Assembly: GCF_963677945.1 (NCBI RefSeq)
Contig: NZ_OY782578.1
Location: 1,302,001-1,366,000 of the forward strand
Length of the DNA: 64,000 nucleotides
Origin: an uncultured Bacteroides sp.
GTDB taxonomy: Bacteria > Bacteroidota > Bacteroidia > Bacteroidales > Bacteroidaceae
Direction: 5' to 3'
A program made the position numbers and the translations under genes. The stretch's first letter is position 1; each line of letters starts with the position of its first letter. Below, piece by piece: positions 54,220 to 62,213 of this stretch. The notes beneath the pieces are model-generated. The model did no database searches, had not been told where the DNA came from, and saw only the letters and a list, made by a program, of their open reading frames with translations.

Positions 54220-55227
54220 ATGGATAATATAGGTGAAGAGTTATTATTGAAGTATTTGAAAGGTGAATGTTCCAAAGATGATTGGCAGGAAATAAGCTTG
54301 TGGTTGAGTAAATCTGAAGAGAATGCGAGAGAGCTGTTTTTAATAGAAGAAGTTTTTCACTCAGGTGATATGGAGCATTTTCAATCTTTAGATTATGTTG
54401 AAAAAGCTAAATATCGATTGTTTCGAGAAATAGAAAAATGTGACAATCAAAAGAAGGTGTTATTTAGTTTGCCTCGACTTTTTAAGTATGCTGCTATATT
54501 TATTGTAGTTTTAACTTTGGGAGCAGTGGGGGTAACTTATCTTTCTAACAGTCTTTTAAAAACAAATGAAATAATTGTTTCTGTTTCTGACAAAGATCCT
54601 GTGAAAAGAATACAATTACCAGATGGTACAAAAGTCTGGCTGAATAACTCTACTGTACTTAAATATCCTGAGTCTTTTGAGAAAGATTGTCGCCGGATAA
54701 CAGTTAATGGAGAAGCTTATTTTGAAGTAAAGAAGGATAAATCTAAACCTTTTATTGTAAGTAGTGATGTTATGCAAGTAAAAGTATTAGGGACTGTGTT
54801 TGATTTAAAAAGTAGCAAATATAGTAAGATTGCAGAGGTCTCCTTGATAGAAGGTATGGTTGAAGTTAAGGGAAATAGAAATGAGGGACAGATTGTTTTA
54901 TCACCAGGGCAGAAAGCAGAACTTGACAGAAGAACAGGAAGACTGGTTGTTAAACAAGTAAATGCAAAGTTAGATGCAGTATGGAGAAATAATTTAATTC
55001 CATTTGAAAAAGCAACAATATCTGAAATAGTTAATACACTTGAACAATTGTATCAAGTGAGAATTATTTTATCTCCAAATATTGACAAAAACACTTATTC
55101 AGGGGTGTTAATAAAAAGAGAAAGCATAGATTCTGTACTTAATTCTTTAAGAAATGCTGTACCTATTAATTTTAAAGTTAGTGATAATAACTTAATATAC
55201 ATCCATCCAGCACATAATGGGCAATAA
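54220..55227 (+). CDS. FecR-type anti-sigma factor
   Basis: 335 aa. A cytosolic sigma-binding part (1-88) is followed by one membrane segment (about 90-108), a periplasmic FecR domain (about 128-222, IQLPDGTKVWLNNSTVLKYP, VNGEAYFEVKKD, VKVLGTVFDLKS) and a C-terminal DUF4974 domain (about 260-330, FEKATISEIVNTLEQLY) that contacts the STN domain of the transporter. It should hold the upstream sigma factor inactive until the SusC (43661-47011) signals substrate import. Confidence 0.94.
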   Translation: MDNIGEELLLKYLKGECSKDDWQEISLWLSKSEENARELFLIEEVFHSGDMEHFQSLDYVEKAKYRLFREIEKCDNQKKVLFSLPRLFKYAAIFIVVLTLGAVGVTYLSNSLLKTNEIIVSVSDKDPVKRIQLPDGTKVWLNNSTVLKYPESFEKDCRRITVNGEAYFEVKKDKSKPFIVSSDVMQVKVLGTVFDLKSSKYSKIAEVSLIEGMVEVKGNRNEGQIVLSPGQKAELDRRTGRLVVKQVNAKLDAVWRNNLIPFEKATISEIVNTLEQLYQVRIILSPNIDKNTYSGVLIKRESIDSVLNSLRNAVPINFKVSDNNLIYIHPAHNGQ

Positions 55228-55304
55228 TATAGAGCAAACTTTAAGTGAATGACTTTGAATTATTAGTTCTTTACATTTACTATAATCTTAATAATGACAA
55301 TGCA

Positions 55305-56861
55305 ATGAGGCGCATATTATTATTCCTTATTTTCTTAATCTTTCAACTGTCTTTGGTTGCACAAAAAAATAATGTAGTATGCTCAGATGGTCTGTTTCGG
55401 AGCACACCGGAGGCGGAAGGTGTGAAATCGGAAGGAATATTGAAATTTATTGAATCAGTAGAAACTTGTAATATGGAATTGCACAGTTTTATGTTGCTCA
55501 GACATGGGAAAGTCGTGACTGAAGGTTGGTGGAATCCTTATCAGCCAGACATGCGGCACATTATGTATTCGGTAAGCAAAACATACACATCGACTGCTGT
55601 GGGATTTGCTATAGCCGAAAAACGTCTTTCACTGGATGACAAGGTTATCTCCTTTTTTCCTGAATATAGTGAATGTCCGATAAATTCGTTTGTAAATAGT
55701 CTGACAGTCAGGAATCTGCTCAATATGTCTGCAGGGGAAGAACCTTTTACAGACTTCAGACTACGTGATGTGGATTGGATAAAAGCATTTCTTTGTGCTA
55801 ACCAGGATCCTTTGAAAGTAAATAAATTTACTTATAATTCGTATGCTGCCTATATGATGTCGGCAATTCTGCAACGGGTTACGGGGAGTACTTTACTTGA
55901 TTATCTTCAACCAAGACTATTTGATCCACTGCAAATGAAGGATGTTGCCAGCGAACAAAGCCCGGCAGGTATAGTGTGCGGCGGCTGGGGGATGAGTATA
56001 AGAACTGCTGACATGGCAAAACTGGGACAGTTGTACCTGCAGAAAGGAAAGTGGAACGGCAGGCAACTGTTGCCTGCCAGCTGGATTGAAGAAGCTGCCA
56101 AAGCACAAATTGAGAATGGCACCAGTTTAACCGACGCTGAGAAAGCCAATTCAGACTGGGCACAAGGTTATGGATATTATGTGTGGCGCTGCCAGCACAA
56201 TGCATACAGAGCTGACGGCTCTTACGGACAGTGTATCATTGTAATGCCTGATCAGGATGCGGTATTGGCCATTACTGCTAATGTGAACGATATGCAAAAA
56301 GAGCTTCAGCAAGTGTGGGAGAATATTCTGCCAGCTTTTGCCAGTAATAAACTACCTGAGAATAGGAAAGCATACAATGCACTGACTCAAAAACTGAAAA
56401 CACTAGGACTACCTTCACCATTCAAAACCAAGAGTGAAATCAAAAAAGATAATTTTTCGAAGATCTATGCAATGGAAAGCAATGATCTTGGTATCAGAAA
56501 TATTGCTTTGAAGCAGAAAGATAATCTTTGTTATTTAACGATCAGAACAAACAGCGCGACCCACAATTTTGTATGCGGTAACAACCTCTGGAGATATAGT
56601 GAAACAAATAAGAACAGTCCGTATTACAATACTATATATCGGAATCCGATAGGTCTTTCACCATTTGCTGTAGCTGGAAACTATATCTGGACGGATTCTG
56701 AAAATATGTGTTTGAATTTGATATTTATTGAAGATAGCAGTAATGAAAATTACCATATTACTTTTGATAAGAAAAGAATCATCGTTCTAGTAACTAATAG
56801 TGAGGCTTCGGAAAGCTTGCCAATCCGAATGGTAGGCAATCTAGAAACAGAATTTGAATGA
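55305..56861 (+). CDS. Class C beta-lactamase-like serine hydrolase
   Basis: 518 aa from the ATG at 55305, which gives a normal signal peptide (MRRILLFLIFLIFQLSLVAQ); an in-frame start at 55245 is less likely. Serine beta-lactamase/DD-peptidase motifs are SVSK (Ser89 to Lys92, in MYSVSKTYTS) and YNSY (Tyr177), with the usual LTVRNLLNMSAGE and GWGMSIRTADMAKLGQLYL blocks. Probably periplasmic; the substrate may be a peptide, ester or cell-wall component. It follows FecR by 77 nt but is visibly richer in G/C than the GH18 genes, so it may have another origin and not belong to the locus. Confidence 0.88.
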   Translation: MRRILLFLIFLIFQLSLVAQKNNVVCSDGLFRSTPEAEGVKSEGILKFIESVETCNMELHSFMLLRHGKVVTEGWWNPYQPDMRHIMYSVSKTYTSTAVGFAIAEKRLSLDDKVISFFPEYSECPINSFVNSLTVRNLLNMSAGEEPFTDFRLRDVDWIKAFLCANQDPLKVNKFTYNSYAAYMMSAILQRVTGSTLLDYLQPRLFDPLQMKDVASEQSPAGIVCGGWGMSIRTADMAKLGQLYLQKGKWNGRQLLPASWIEEAAKAQIENGTSLTDAEKANSDWAQGYGYYVWRCQHNAYRADGSYGQCIIVMPDQDAVLAITANVNDMQKELQQVWENILPAFASNKLPENRKAYNALTQKLKTLGLPSPFKTKSEIKKDNFSKIYAMESNDLGIRNIALKQKDNLCYLTIRTNSATHNFVCGNNLWRYSETNKNSPYYNTIYRNPIGLSPFAVAGNYIWTDSENMCLNLIFIEDSSNENYHITFDKKRIIVLVTNSEASESLPIRMVGNLETEFE

Positions 56862-57000
56862 ATGCAATAATGCCAGAACTATGACAGCTAAGCCGAAATA
56901 TACTACATAAAAAGCTATATATTTGTCAGGCCATAGAACTCTTTTTAGAGGAGAATTGCTATTACAATCAGTTTAGTTCTTTTCATAAACTTAAAGCGAT

Positions 57001-57044
57001 AAAAGGCTCAAAACGCATTACGATGAAAGTCTTTTGAGCCTTTT
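57001..57044 (-). terminator. tyrA terminator
   Basis: A perfect 13-bp stem, AAAAGGCTCAAAA / TTTTGAGCCTTTT, with an 18-nt loop, 18 bp after the tyrA stop. It should also stop transcription arriving from the serine hydrolase. Variants of the same hairpin occur at 32265, 33921 and 43218, each next to a tyrA fragment. The stretch 56862-57000 holds nothing else recognised. Confidence 0.9.
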
Positions 57045-57061
57045 AATTGGTTATTTTAAGT

Positions 57062-57835
57062 TTATTGAATGTTCTTACGAATCTTGGTAAGATACTTTTT
57101 CAGTCTGTCGGCATCCTTATTGGTGATAATTTCCAGAATCTCTTTCAACTCACGGCGTATATTTTCTACTTGTGCAGGAGTACGTGGATTGAAAAGAATT
57201 TCCTGAAGTAAATAATCGTCCTCGCTCATCAGGCCTTTAGCTATAGCCATGTGCTTTTTGAATGTAGTGCCCGGTGCTTCCTGATGTTTCATTATCGCTG
57301 CAAATACAAAGGTTGAAACAAAAGGAATGGATAATGAATAAGCTACAGTCTCATCATGCTCATCGAATGTATATTCAAAGATATTCAGACTAAGTGAGTT
57401 GTAGAGGTCTTTGAAGAAGACTTTTCCCAGGTGATCACTCTCTGAAATGATGATGGCACTTTCACTTGATAAATTGCTGAGGCTGGCAAATGTAGGGCCA
57501 AACATAGGATGTGAGGATACGAAACGGAATCCGCTTTCCTGATAGAATTTCTTTAATCCTGTCTTTACACTTGCAATATCACTTAGAATACAATCTTTTG
57601 TCAATACAGGGATGATCTGTTTGAAAGCTTCCAGTGTATATTTTACGGTTACTGCATTGATTACAAGTTCCGGTTCGAATTCTTTTATCTCTTCCAGCGT
57701 AGTGAAACGATACGTGTTGTATACAAAGCGAAGTTGTTGCGGATTAACATCGTATACGGCCGTTTCGTGCTGGAAACTTAATACGTCTGTAAAGAAGGAG
57801 CCCATTTTACCGGCTCCAAGAATTAATATTCTCAT
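57062..57835 (-). CDS. tyrA: Prephenate dehydrogenase
   Basis: 257 aa. The Rossmann motif GAGKMGSF (7-14), HPMFGP (109-114) and the C-terminal helical part are typical of the monofunctional NAD(P)-dependent enzyme that oxidises prephenate to 4-hydroxyphenylpyruvate for tyrosine. No chorismate mutase or ACT domain is attached; the mutase is fused to the upstream DAHP synthase instead. Last gene of the pheA operon, 13 nt after its neighbour. Its 3' end is the parent of three fragments found up to 25 kb away. Confidence 0.95.
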   Translation of the reverse strand: MRILILGAGKMGSFFTDVLSFQHETAVYDVNPQQLRFVYNTYRFTTLEEIKEFEPELVINAVTVKYTLEAFKQIIPVLTKDCILSDIASVKTGLKKFYQESGFRFVSSHPMFGPTFASLSNLSSESAIIISESDHLGKVFFKDLYNSLSLNIFEYTFDEHDETVAYSLSIPFVSTFVFAAIMKHQEAPGTTFKKHMAIAKGLMSEDDYLLQEILFNPRTPAQVENIRRELKEILEIITNKDADRLKKYLTKIRKNIQ

Positions 57836-57848
57836 GTTGATTGTTGCT

Positions 57849-58910
57849 TTACTTGTTTATAACTTCCATTTGCTGACGAACTGATTCTTCATGGATTGCC
57901 TCGAATACAGATTTTACAAATTCTGCATCCATACCGAATTCTTCACCTTGCGCTCCTCTTTTTGAAAGAATCTCATCATAACGTCCGGTTTGAAGGATAG
58001 TCATATTGTGCTCTTTTTTGAAAGTTCCAATTTCGCGGCTGATTCTCATTCTTTTTGCCAGTGTTTCGAGCAATGAGTTATCGCAATCATCAATCTGTCT
58101 TCTTAACTCTGCAAGGCTTTCTGTAGTTTGAGTTTCGTTACGGATAACCAATAGGTTAAGGATATAATCTAAGATGTCAGGAGTAACCTGCTGAGAAGCA
58201 TCACTGAGAGCTACATCCGGATTGCAGTGAGATTCAATAATCAACCCGTCGAAATTTAAGTCCATTGCTTGCTGGCAGAGTGGAGCGATAAGTTCGCGTT
58301 TTCCTCCAATGTGACTAGGATCACAGAATATCGGCAAATTAGGTATACGGCGACGTAGTTCAATTGGAATGTGCCATTGAGGAAGATTTCTATATATCTT
58401 TTTATCGTATGTACTGAATCCGCGGTGAATTGCTCCAAGACGCTTTATTCCTGCATTGTGAAGACGCTCCAGGGCACCAATCCATAATTCAAGGTCGGGA
58501 TTTACCGGGTTTTTAATTAATACAGGGATGTCTACACCTCTGAGTGAATCTGCAATTTCCTGAACAGCGAAAGGATTAGCAGATGTACGGGCACCGATCC
58601 ACAACAAGTCGATATTGTGTTTAAGTGCTTCATCAACATGCTTGGATGTTGCTACTTCTGTAGATACATACATACCTGTTTCCTTTTTTACATCTTGCAA
58701 CCAAGAGAGACCTTCAACACCTACACCTTCGAAGCCTCCCGGTTTGGTACGTGGTTTCCAGATTCCGGCGCGGAAAATCTTAATTCCTCTACTAGCCAAC
58801 TGCTTAGCTGTTTCCATCACTTGTTCTTCTGTTTCTGCGCTACATGGACCTGCAATCACGATTGGTCGTTTTGCTTCCACTCCTGGTAATAAAATAGATT
58901 CTAATTCCAT
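57849..58910 (-). CDS. DAHP synthase-chorismate mutase fusion
   Basis: 353 aa. Residues 1 to about 250 are a type I beta (KDO8P-synthase-like) DAHP synthase: PIVIAGPCSAET, FRAGIWKPRTKPGGFEGVG, GLIIESHCNPDVALSDA. Residues about 262-350 are an AroQ-type chorismate mutase (LAELRRQIDDCDNSLLETLA, KRMRISREIGTFKKEHNM). It carries the first step of the shikimate pathway and the branch step to prephenate, which links entry to the phenylalanine/tyrosine branch. The mutase domain in such fusions often provides feedback control. It starts 22 nt after the aminotransferase stop. Confidence 0.95.
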   Translation of the reverse strand: MELESILLPGVEAKRPIVIAGPCSAETEEQVMETAKQLASRGIKIFRAGIWKPRTKPGGFEGVGVEGLSWLQDVKKETGMYVSTEVATSKHVDEALKHNIDLLWIGARTSANPFAVQEIADSLRGVDIPVLIKNPVNPDLELWIGALERLHNAGIKRLGAIHRGFSTYDKKIYRNLPQWHIPIELRRRIPNLPIFCDPSHIGGKRELIAPLCQQAMDLNFDGLIIESHCNPDVALSDASQQVTPDILDYILNLLVIRNETQTTESLAELRRQIDDCDNSLLETLAKRMRISREIGTFKKEHNMTILQTGRYDEILSKRGAQGEEFGMDAEFVKSVFEAIHEESVRQQMEVINK

Positions 58911-58932
58911 TTTGAGTATATTTTTTATGTTT

Positions 58933-60117
58933 TTATTTATTCATGTTTTTAATTCTTTCCAGTGCATTTGCCAGCATTTCTTCATTGCAGCACAGGGAAA
59001 GGCGAATGTATCTTGCTCCGTTACTTCCGAATATAAATCCGGGGGTTACAAAAACGTTTGCTTCGTAAAGTACCTTGTCGGTAAATGCTTCCACATTTTC
59101 ACAAGAATCAGGAACTTTTCCCCAGAGGAACATCCCAACCTGGCTTTCATCGTAAGTGCAACCTAAAGCGTGCATTATTTTGCCTGCTAATTTACGGCGC
59201 TTACGGTAAACGCTGTTCATTTCGGTGTACCAGGATGCTTCGCAACTTAAAGCTTTTGCTGCAGCGAGTTGCAATGGGCGGAACATGCCGGAATCGATAT
59301 TGCTCTTTACTTTCAATATCCATTGGATGAACTGTGCATTGGTTGCAATTACTCCTACACGCCATCCCGGCATATTGTGACTTTTACTCATTGAATTGAA
59401 TTCGATGCAGCACTCCTTAGCTCCTTCAACACTTAAAAGGCTCAAAGGTTTATCATTCAGAATAAAACTGTATGGATTGTCGTTTACAACAACAATATTG
59501 TGTTTGCGGGCAAAGGCTACTAATTTCTCGTATAAGTCCATAGAAGCATTTGCTCCTGTCGGCATATTGGGATAGTTAGTCCACATCAGTTTAACATTGC
59601 TCAAATCCATCTTTTCCAGTTCTTCAAAATCGGGCATCCATCCGTTTTCTTCTTTCAGATTGTATGCAACAACTTCGGCACCTAATAATTTACTGAGTGA
59701 AGTGTAGGTAGGATAACCTGGGTTTGGAACCAAAACTTGTTCTCCTGGATTCACAAAAGCAAGCGTTACATGAAGAATTCCTTCTTTGGAACCAATCAGG
59801 GGCTGTATTTCTGTGTTAGGGTTTAAATCAACATTATACCATCTTTTATACCAATCGGAGAATCCTTTACGAAGCTCTGGTATGCCGGTGTAAGGTTGGT
59901 AACCATGTACATCACTGCGCATTGTTTGTTCACACATGGTCTGCAGGGTGTCATTTGAAGGAGGTAGGTCGGGACTTCCGATTCCCAGACTAATGACCTG
60001 TTTCCCTTCTGCATTCATCTGCGCTACTTCCTTCAGCTTTCTGGAGAAGTAGTATTCGCTTACGCTGTTCAGTCTTGAAGCAGGTGCGATGTTAAATACT
60101 TGATTTTCCTTCTTCAT
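58933..60117 (-). CDS. Class I aminotransferase of the aromatic operon
   Basis: 394 aa PLP enzyme. Motifs: LGIGSPDLPPS, PLIGSKEGILH, PNPGYPTYTSL, NYPNMPTGA, VVNDNPYSFIL and the Schiff-base lysine Lys245 in SMSKSHNMPGWRVG. Related sequences are annotated as aspartate, LL-diaminopimelate or aromatic aminotransferases. In this operon, between pheA and tyrA, transamination of phenylpyruvate and 4-hydroxyphenylpyruvate is the likely task. Its start overlaps the end of pheA by 26 nt, indicating translational coupling. Confidence 0.9.
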   Translation of the reverse strand: MKKENQVFNIAPASRLNSVSEYYFSRKLKEVAQMNAEGKQVISLGIGSPDLPPSNDTLQTMCEQTMRSDVHGYQPYTGIPELRKGFSDWYKRWYNVDLNPNTEIQPLIGSKEGILHVTLAFVNPGEQVLVPNPGYPTYTSLSKLLGAEVVAYNLKEENGWMPDFEELEKMDLSNVKLMWTNYPNMPTGANASMDLYEKLVAFARKHNIVVVNDNPYSFILNDKPLSLLSVEGAKECCIEFNSMSKSHNMPGWRVGVIATNAQFIQWILKVKSNIDSGMFRPLQLAAAKALSCEASWYTEMNSVYRKRRKLAGKIMHALGCTYDESQVGMFLWGKVPDSCENVEAFTDKVLYEANVFVTPGFIFGSNGARYIRLSLCCNEEMLANALERIKNMNK

Positions 60118-60934
60118 ATTCTCCTAGTATTCTTAGTTCTTTGATTAATGGTGTTATTGCGTCTATAGCCTGCTTGTATCTTAGATAATCTTTAAAAGCT
60201 ATGTCTACATAAAAAAGATATTCCCATTCCCGGCCAATGATTGGCAATGATTGTATTTTTGTGAGATTGATGTTGTAGAAAGATAGAATTGAAAGAACCT
60301 GGGAAAGACTCCCTTCAGTGTGGGCTAATGAGAAAACGATATTTGCTTTATTGATGTTTTTTTCTTTTCGGAAGTCATCTGCCATCCATGGATCTGCTAT
60401 AACAAGGAAGCGGGTGAAGTTATGCTTGTTGGTCTCTATGCCTTCCTGAAGGATTTTCATTCCGTAGATCTCGGCTGCGGCTTTGGAACAGATGGCGGCA
60501 TGGCCTCTTAGATTTTTTTTCTTTATCATTTCCGCACTCTTTGCCGTATCTTCTGCTTCTACAACCTTGAAACTGGGATGGCTATCGAGAAACTCCTGAC
60601 ACTGCATTAATGCGATGGGGTGGGAGTTAACTTCCACAATATCTTTCCAGTCTTCATCGGGCAGGCAAACTAAGCAGTGGGAAATGCGTAATTTGTATTC
60701 TCCGATGATCTGCAGTTGACTTTTACGCAGCAATTCGTGATTTTGCAGAAGGCTACCGGCAATGGTGTTTTCAATAGCAACCAAACCAATAACCTGACTG
60801 TCGGCTTTTACTGCATCAAAAACATCCTGAAAATGTGCACAGCAAATCAACTGAATTGCTTCATCAGGGAATAATTTATGAGCTGCTATATCATGAAATG
60901 AACCCTTTGTTCCTTGTATGGCTATCTTTTTCAT
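60092..60934 (-). CDS. pheA: Prephenate dehydratase
   Basis: 280 aa. The catalytic domain (about 1-180) has IAIQGTKGSFHDIAAHKLF, LVAIENTIAGS and the TRF motif (174-176, NFTRFLVIA). The C-terminal ACT domain (about 195-275, VFSLAHTEGSLSQVLSIL, KIQSLPIIGREWEYLFYVD) binds phenylalanine for feedback inhibition. It forms phenylpyruvate from prephenate. There is no fused chorismate mutase, unlike the enterobacterial PheA. First gene of the four-gene operon, 16-22 nt after an intrinsic terminator and behind a Phe/Tyr-rich leader peptide. Confidence 0.96.
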   Translation of the reverse strand: MKKIAIQGTKGSFHDIAAHKLFPDEAIQLICCAHFQDVFDAVKADSQVIGLVAIENTIAGSLLQNHELLRKSQLQIIGEYKLRISHCLVCLPDEDWKDIVEVNSHPIALMQCQEFLDSHPSFKVVEAEDTAKSAEMIKKKNLRGHAAICSKAAAEIYGMKILQEGIETNKHNFTRFLVIADPWMADDFRKEKNINKANIVFSLAHTEGSLSQVLSILSFYNINLTKIQSLPIIGREWEYLFYVDIAFKDYLRYKQAIDAITPLIKELRILGEYEEGKSSI

Positions 60935-60955
60935 ATTGAGTAATTGTGTAAAACA

Positions 60956-60987
60956 AAAAATCCCGCTTCCTAAGGAGCGGGATTTTT
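60956..60987 (-). terminator. Attenuator terminator in front of pheA
   Basis: In RNA sense (minus strand) AAAAATCCCGCT pairs with AGCGGGATTTTT, a 12-bp stem, then the T-run continues (TTTTTTGTTTT). It lies between the leader peptide stop and the pheA ATG, where it would stop the operon's own transcription unless prevented. Its 5' arm (TCCCGCTC) is also complementary to GAGCGGGA inside the leader frame (61036-61043), giving a competing antiterminator. Confidence 0.93.
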
Positions 60988-61016
60988 ATGTTTATTTCTT
61001 TTTATTATTTATGTTC

Positions 61017-61103
61017 TTAATTTACACATACAAATTCCCGCTCTACTTTCTGGCTAAAGTAAAAGTAAAAAAAGAATGAATATGTATAAGAGAATAATTT
61101 CAT
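61017..61103 (-). CDS. Phe/Tyr-rich leader peptide of the aromatic operon
   Basis: A 28-codon frame starting MKLFSYTYSFFFYFYFSQ and ending in TAA 30 nt before the attenuator hairpin. Residues 4-16 contain six Phe and four Tyr. Codons 21-23 (GAG CGG GAA) carry the antiterminator segment. Stalling at the Phe/Tyr codons would leave that segment free to pair with the 5' arm of the terminator; reading through to the stop would cover it and allow termination. It matches the logic of enterobacterial pheL but with an added tyrosine signal, fitting an operon that makes both amino acids. Confidence 0.88.
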   Translation of the reverse strand: MKLFSYTYSFFFYFYFSQKVEREFVCVN

Positions 61104-61129
61104 TTCTGTCTTCTGTAATAATTCGAGGA

Positions 61130-61163
61130 CAAATGTACGACTTTTATTGGAAGAACAAACAAA
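61130..61163 (-). promoter_or_regulatory. Promoter of the pheA operon leader
   Basis: On the minus strand a -7 box TACATTTG (61130-61137) is preceded by TTTG 18 bp upstream (61156-61159) and another TTTG at 22 bp (61160-61163), matching the Bacteroidetes -33/-7 pattern. The transcript would begin about 20 nt before the leader ATG at 61103. Confidence 0.75.
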
Positions 61164-61214
61164 ATAGCTAGTTTTTTTTCAAAAAAAAGAGCTTTTTGTT
61201 TTAAATAGTAAGTT

Positions 61215-62174
61215 TTAGAATATTTTTGCCCCTGAATACATATCAGCAAAGTTGTTGAATTCACCGTTTACATTTTCTTCTGCTTTGGGGTCAAGTTCCA
61301 TTGCTTTCTTCATATCTTCAAGTGAACCTTCTTTGTCATTGTTAAGGAATTTGGCACGACCGCGTTCGTGGTAAGCCTGACTGAAGTTTTCTTTCAACTC
61401 TATTGCTTCGTCAAAATGTTCGATAGCTTCGGCATATTTTTTTTCGGTGATAAGTAACTGTCCCAAGTATAAATAGGCCTGTTCGTTAAATGGATTAAGC
61501 TCTATAACATTACTATAATCGGCGCTTGCTTCATCAAATAACTCATTCTGCTCCTTAAGTTTTCCCCGAAGCAGATAAGCTGCCTCTTCTTCCGGCAATA
61601 GTTCCAATACTTTTTCTACATCTTCCAATGCGCTGGAATATTCGTTCATGTCTTTTAAAACCTCAGCACGAAGAAGGTAGGCCTGAGCAAAATCATTTTT
61701 GATAGAGATTGCATTACTCAGATTTATAATAGCATTGATGTTATCTTTTTGTCCACGGTTACCTCTTGCCAGCAACAAATAGGCAGCAAGGTTGTTCTCT
61801 TCTAGTTCAATAGCTTTGATACAATAATCAATTGTATTTTGATAGTCTTCCTGTATGTAGCAAAGATTTGCCAAAGTCAGATAAGTTGAGGCTACGCCTG
61901 GATCAACATCAATCATTTTATGCAAGGTTTTTATTGCTTCTTCCAGATTATTCTGATGTATATATGCTTTGGACAGGTAATCAAGAGTCTCGAAATCGTC
62001 TTGAATTGCCAAAGCTTCGTTATAACATTTGATGGCATAGTCAATCTGCCCGATACGTTCGGCACGCATTCCGTCATATTTGAATAACTCGAATTTCTTT
62101 TTCTCTGCTTTAGCTTTATCGTCTTCTGACTCTCCTGAGTTTCCAGTGAAGAAGGTTTTAAAAAAGTTTGCCAT
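61215..62174 (-). CDS. TPR-repeat protein
   Basis: 319 aa from the ATG at 62174 (MANFFKTFFTGNSGES); an in-frame start at 62207 would overlap the spacer after recQ and is less likely. After a charged stretch, about eight tetratricopeptide repeats run from residue 35 to the end (YDGMRAERIGQIDYAIKCYN, ALAIQDDFETLDYLSKAYIH, and so on). No signal peptide or other domain is seen, so it is probably a cytosolic scaffold; partners are unknown. It lies 39 nt after recQ on the same strand. Confidence 0.85.
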   Translation of the reverse strand: MANFFKTFFTGNSGESEDDKAKAEKKKFELFKYDGMRAERIGQIDYAIKCYNEALAIQDDFETLDYLSKAYIHQNNLEEAIKTLHKMIDVDPGVASTYLTLANLCYIQEDYQNTIDYCIKAIELEENNLAAYLLLARGNRGQKDNINAIINLSNAISIKNDFAQAYLLRAEVLKDMNEYSSALEDVEKVLELLPEEEAAYLLRGKLKEQNELFDEASADYSNVIELNPFNEQAYLYLGQLLITEKKYAEAIEHFDEAIELKENFSQAYHERGRAKFLNNDKEGSLEDMKKAMELDPKAEENVNGEFNNFADMYSGAKIF

Positions 62175-62213
62175 AATATGATTTTTATTTGTTTTTATTG
62201 AGGACAAAAATAA

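Noticed and set aside
32265-57061. Integrase-driven island with a fixed att site at the tyrA 3' end
   Set aside because: No integrase, transposase or mobilisation gene is seen, and the three fragments end at different tyrA codons; only the general idea of insertion at the gene end is kept.
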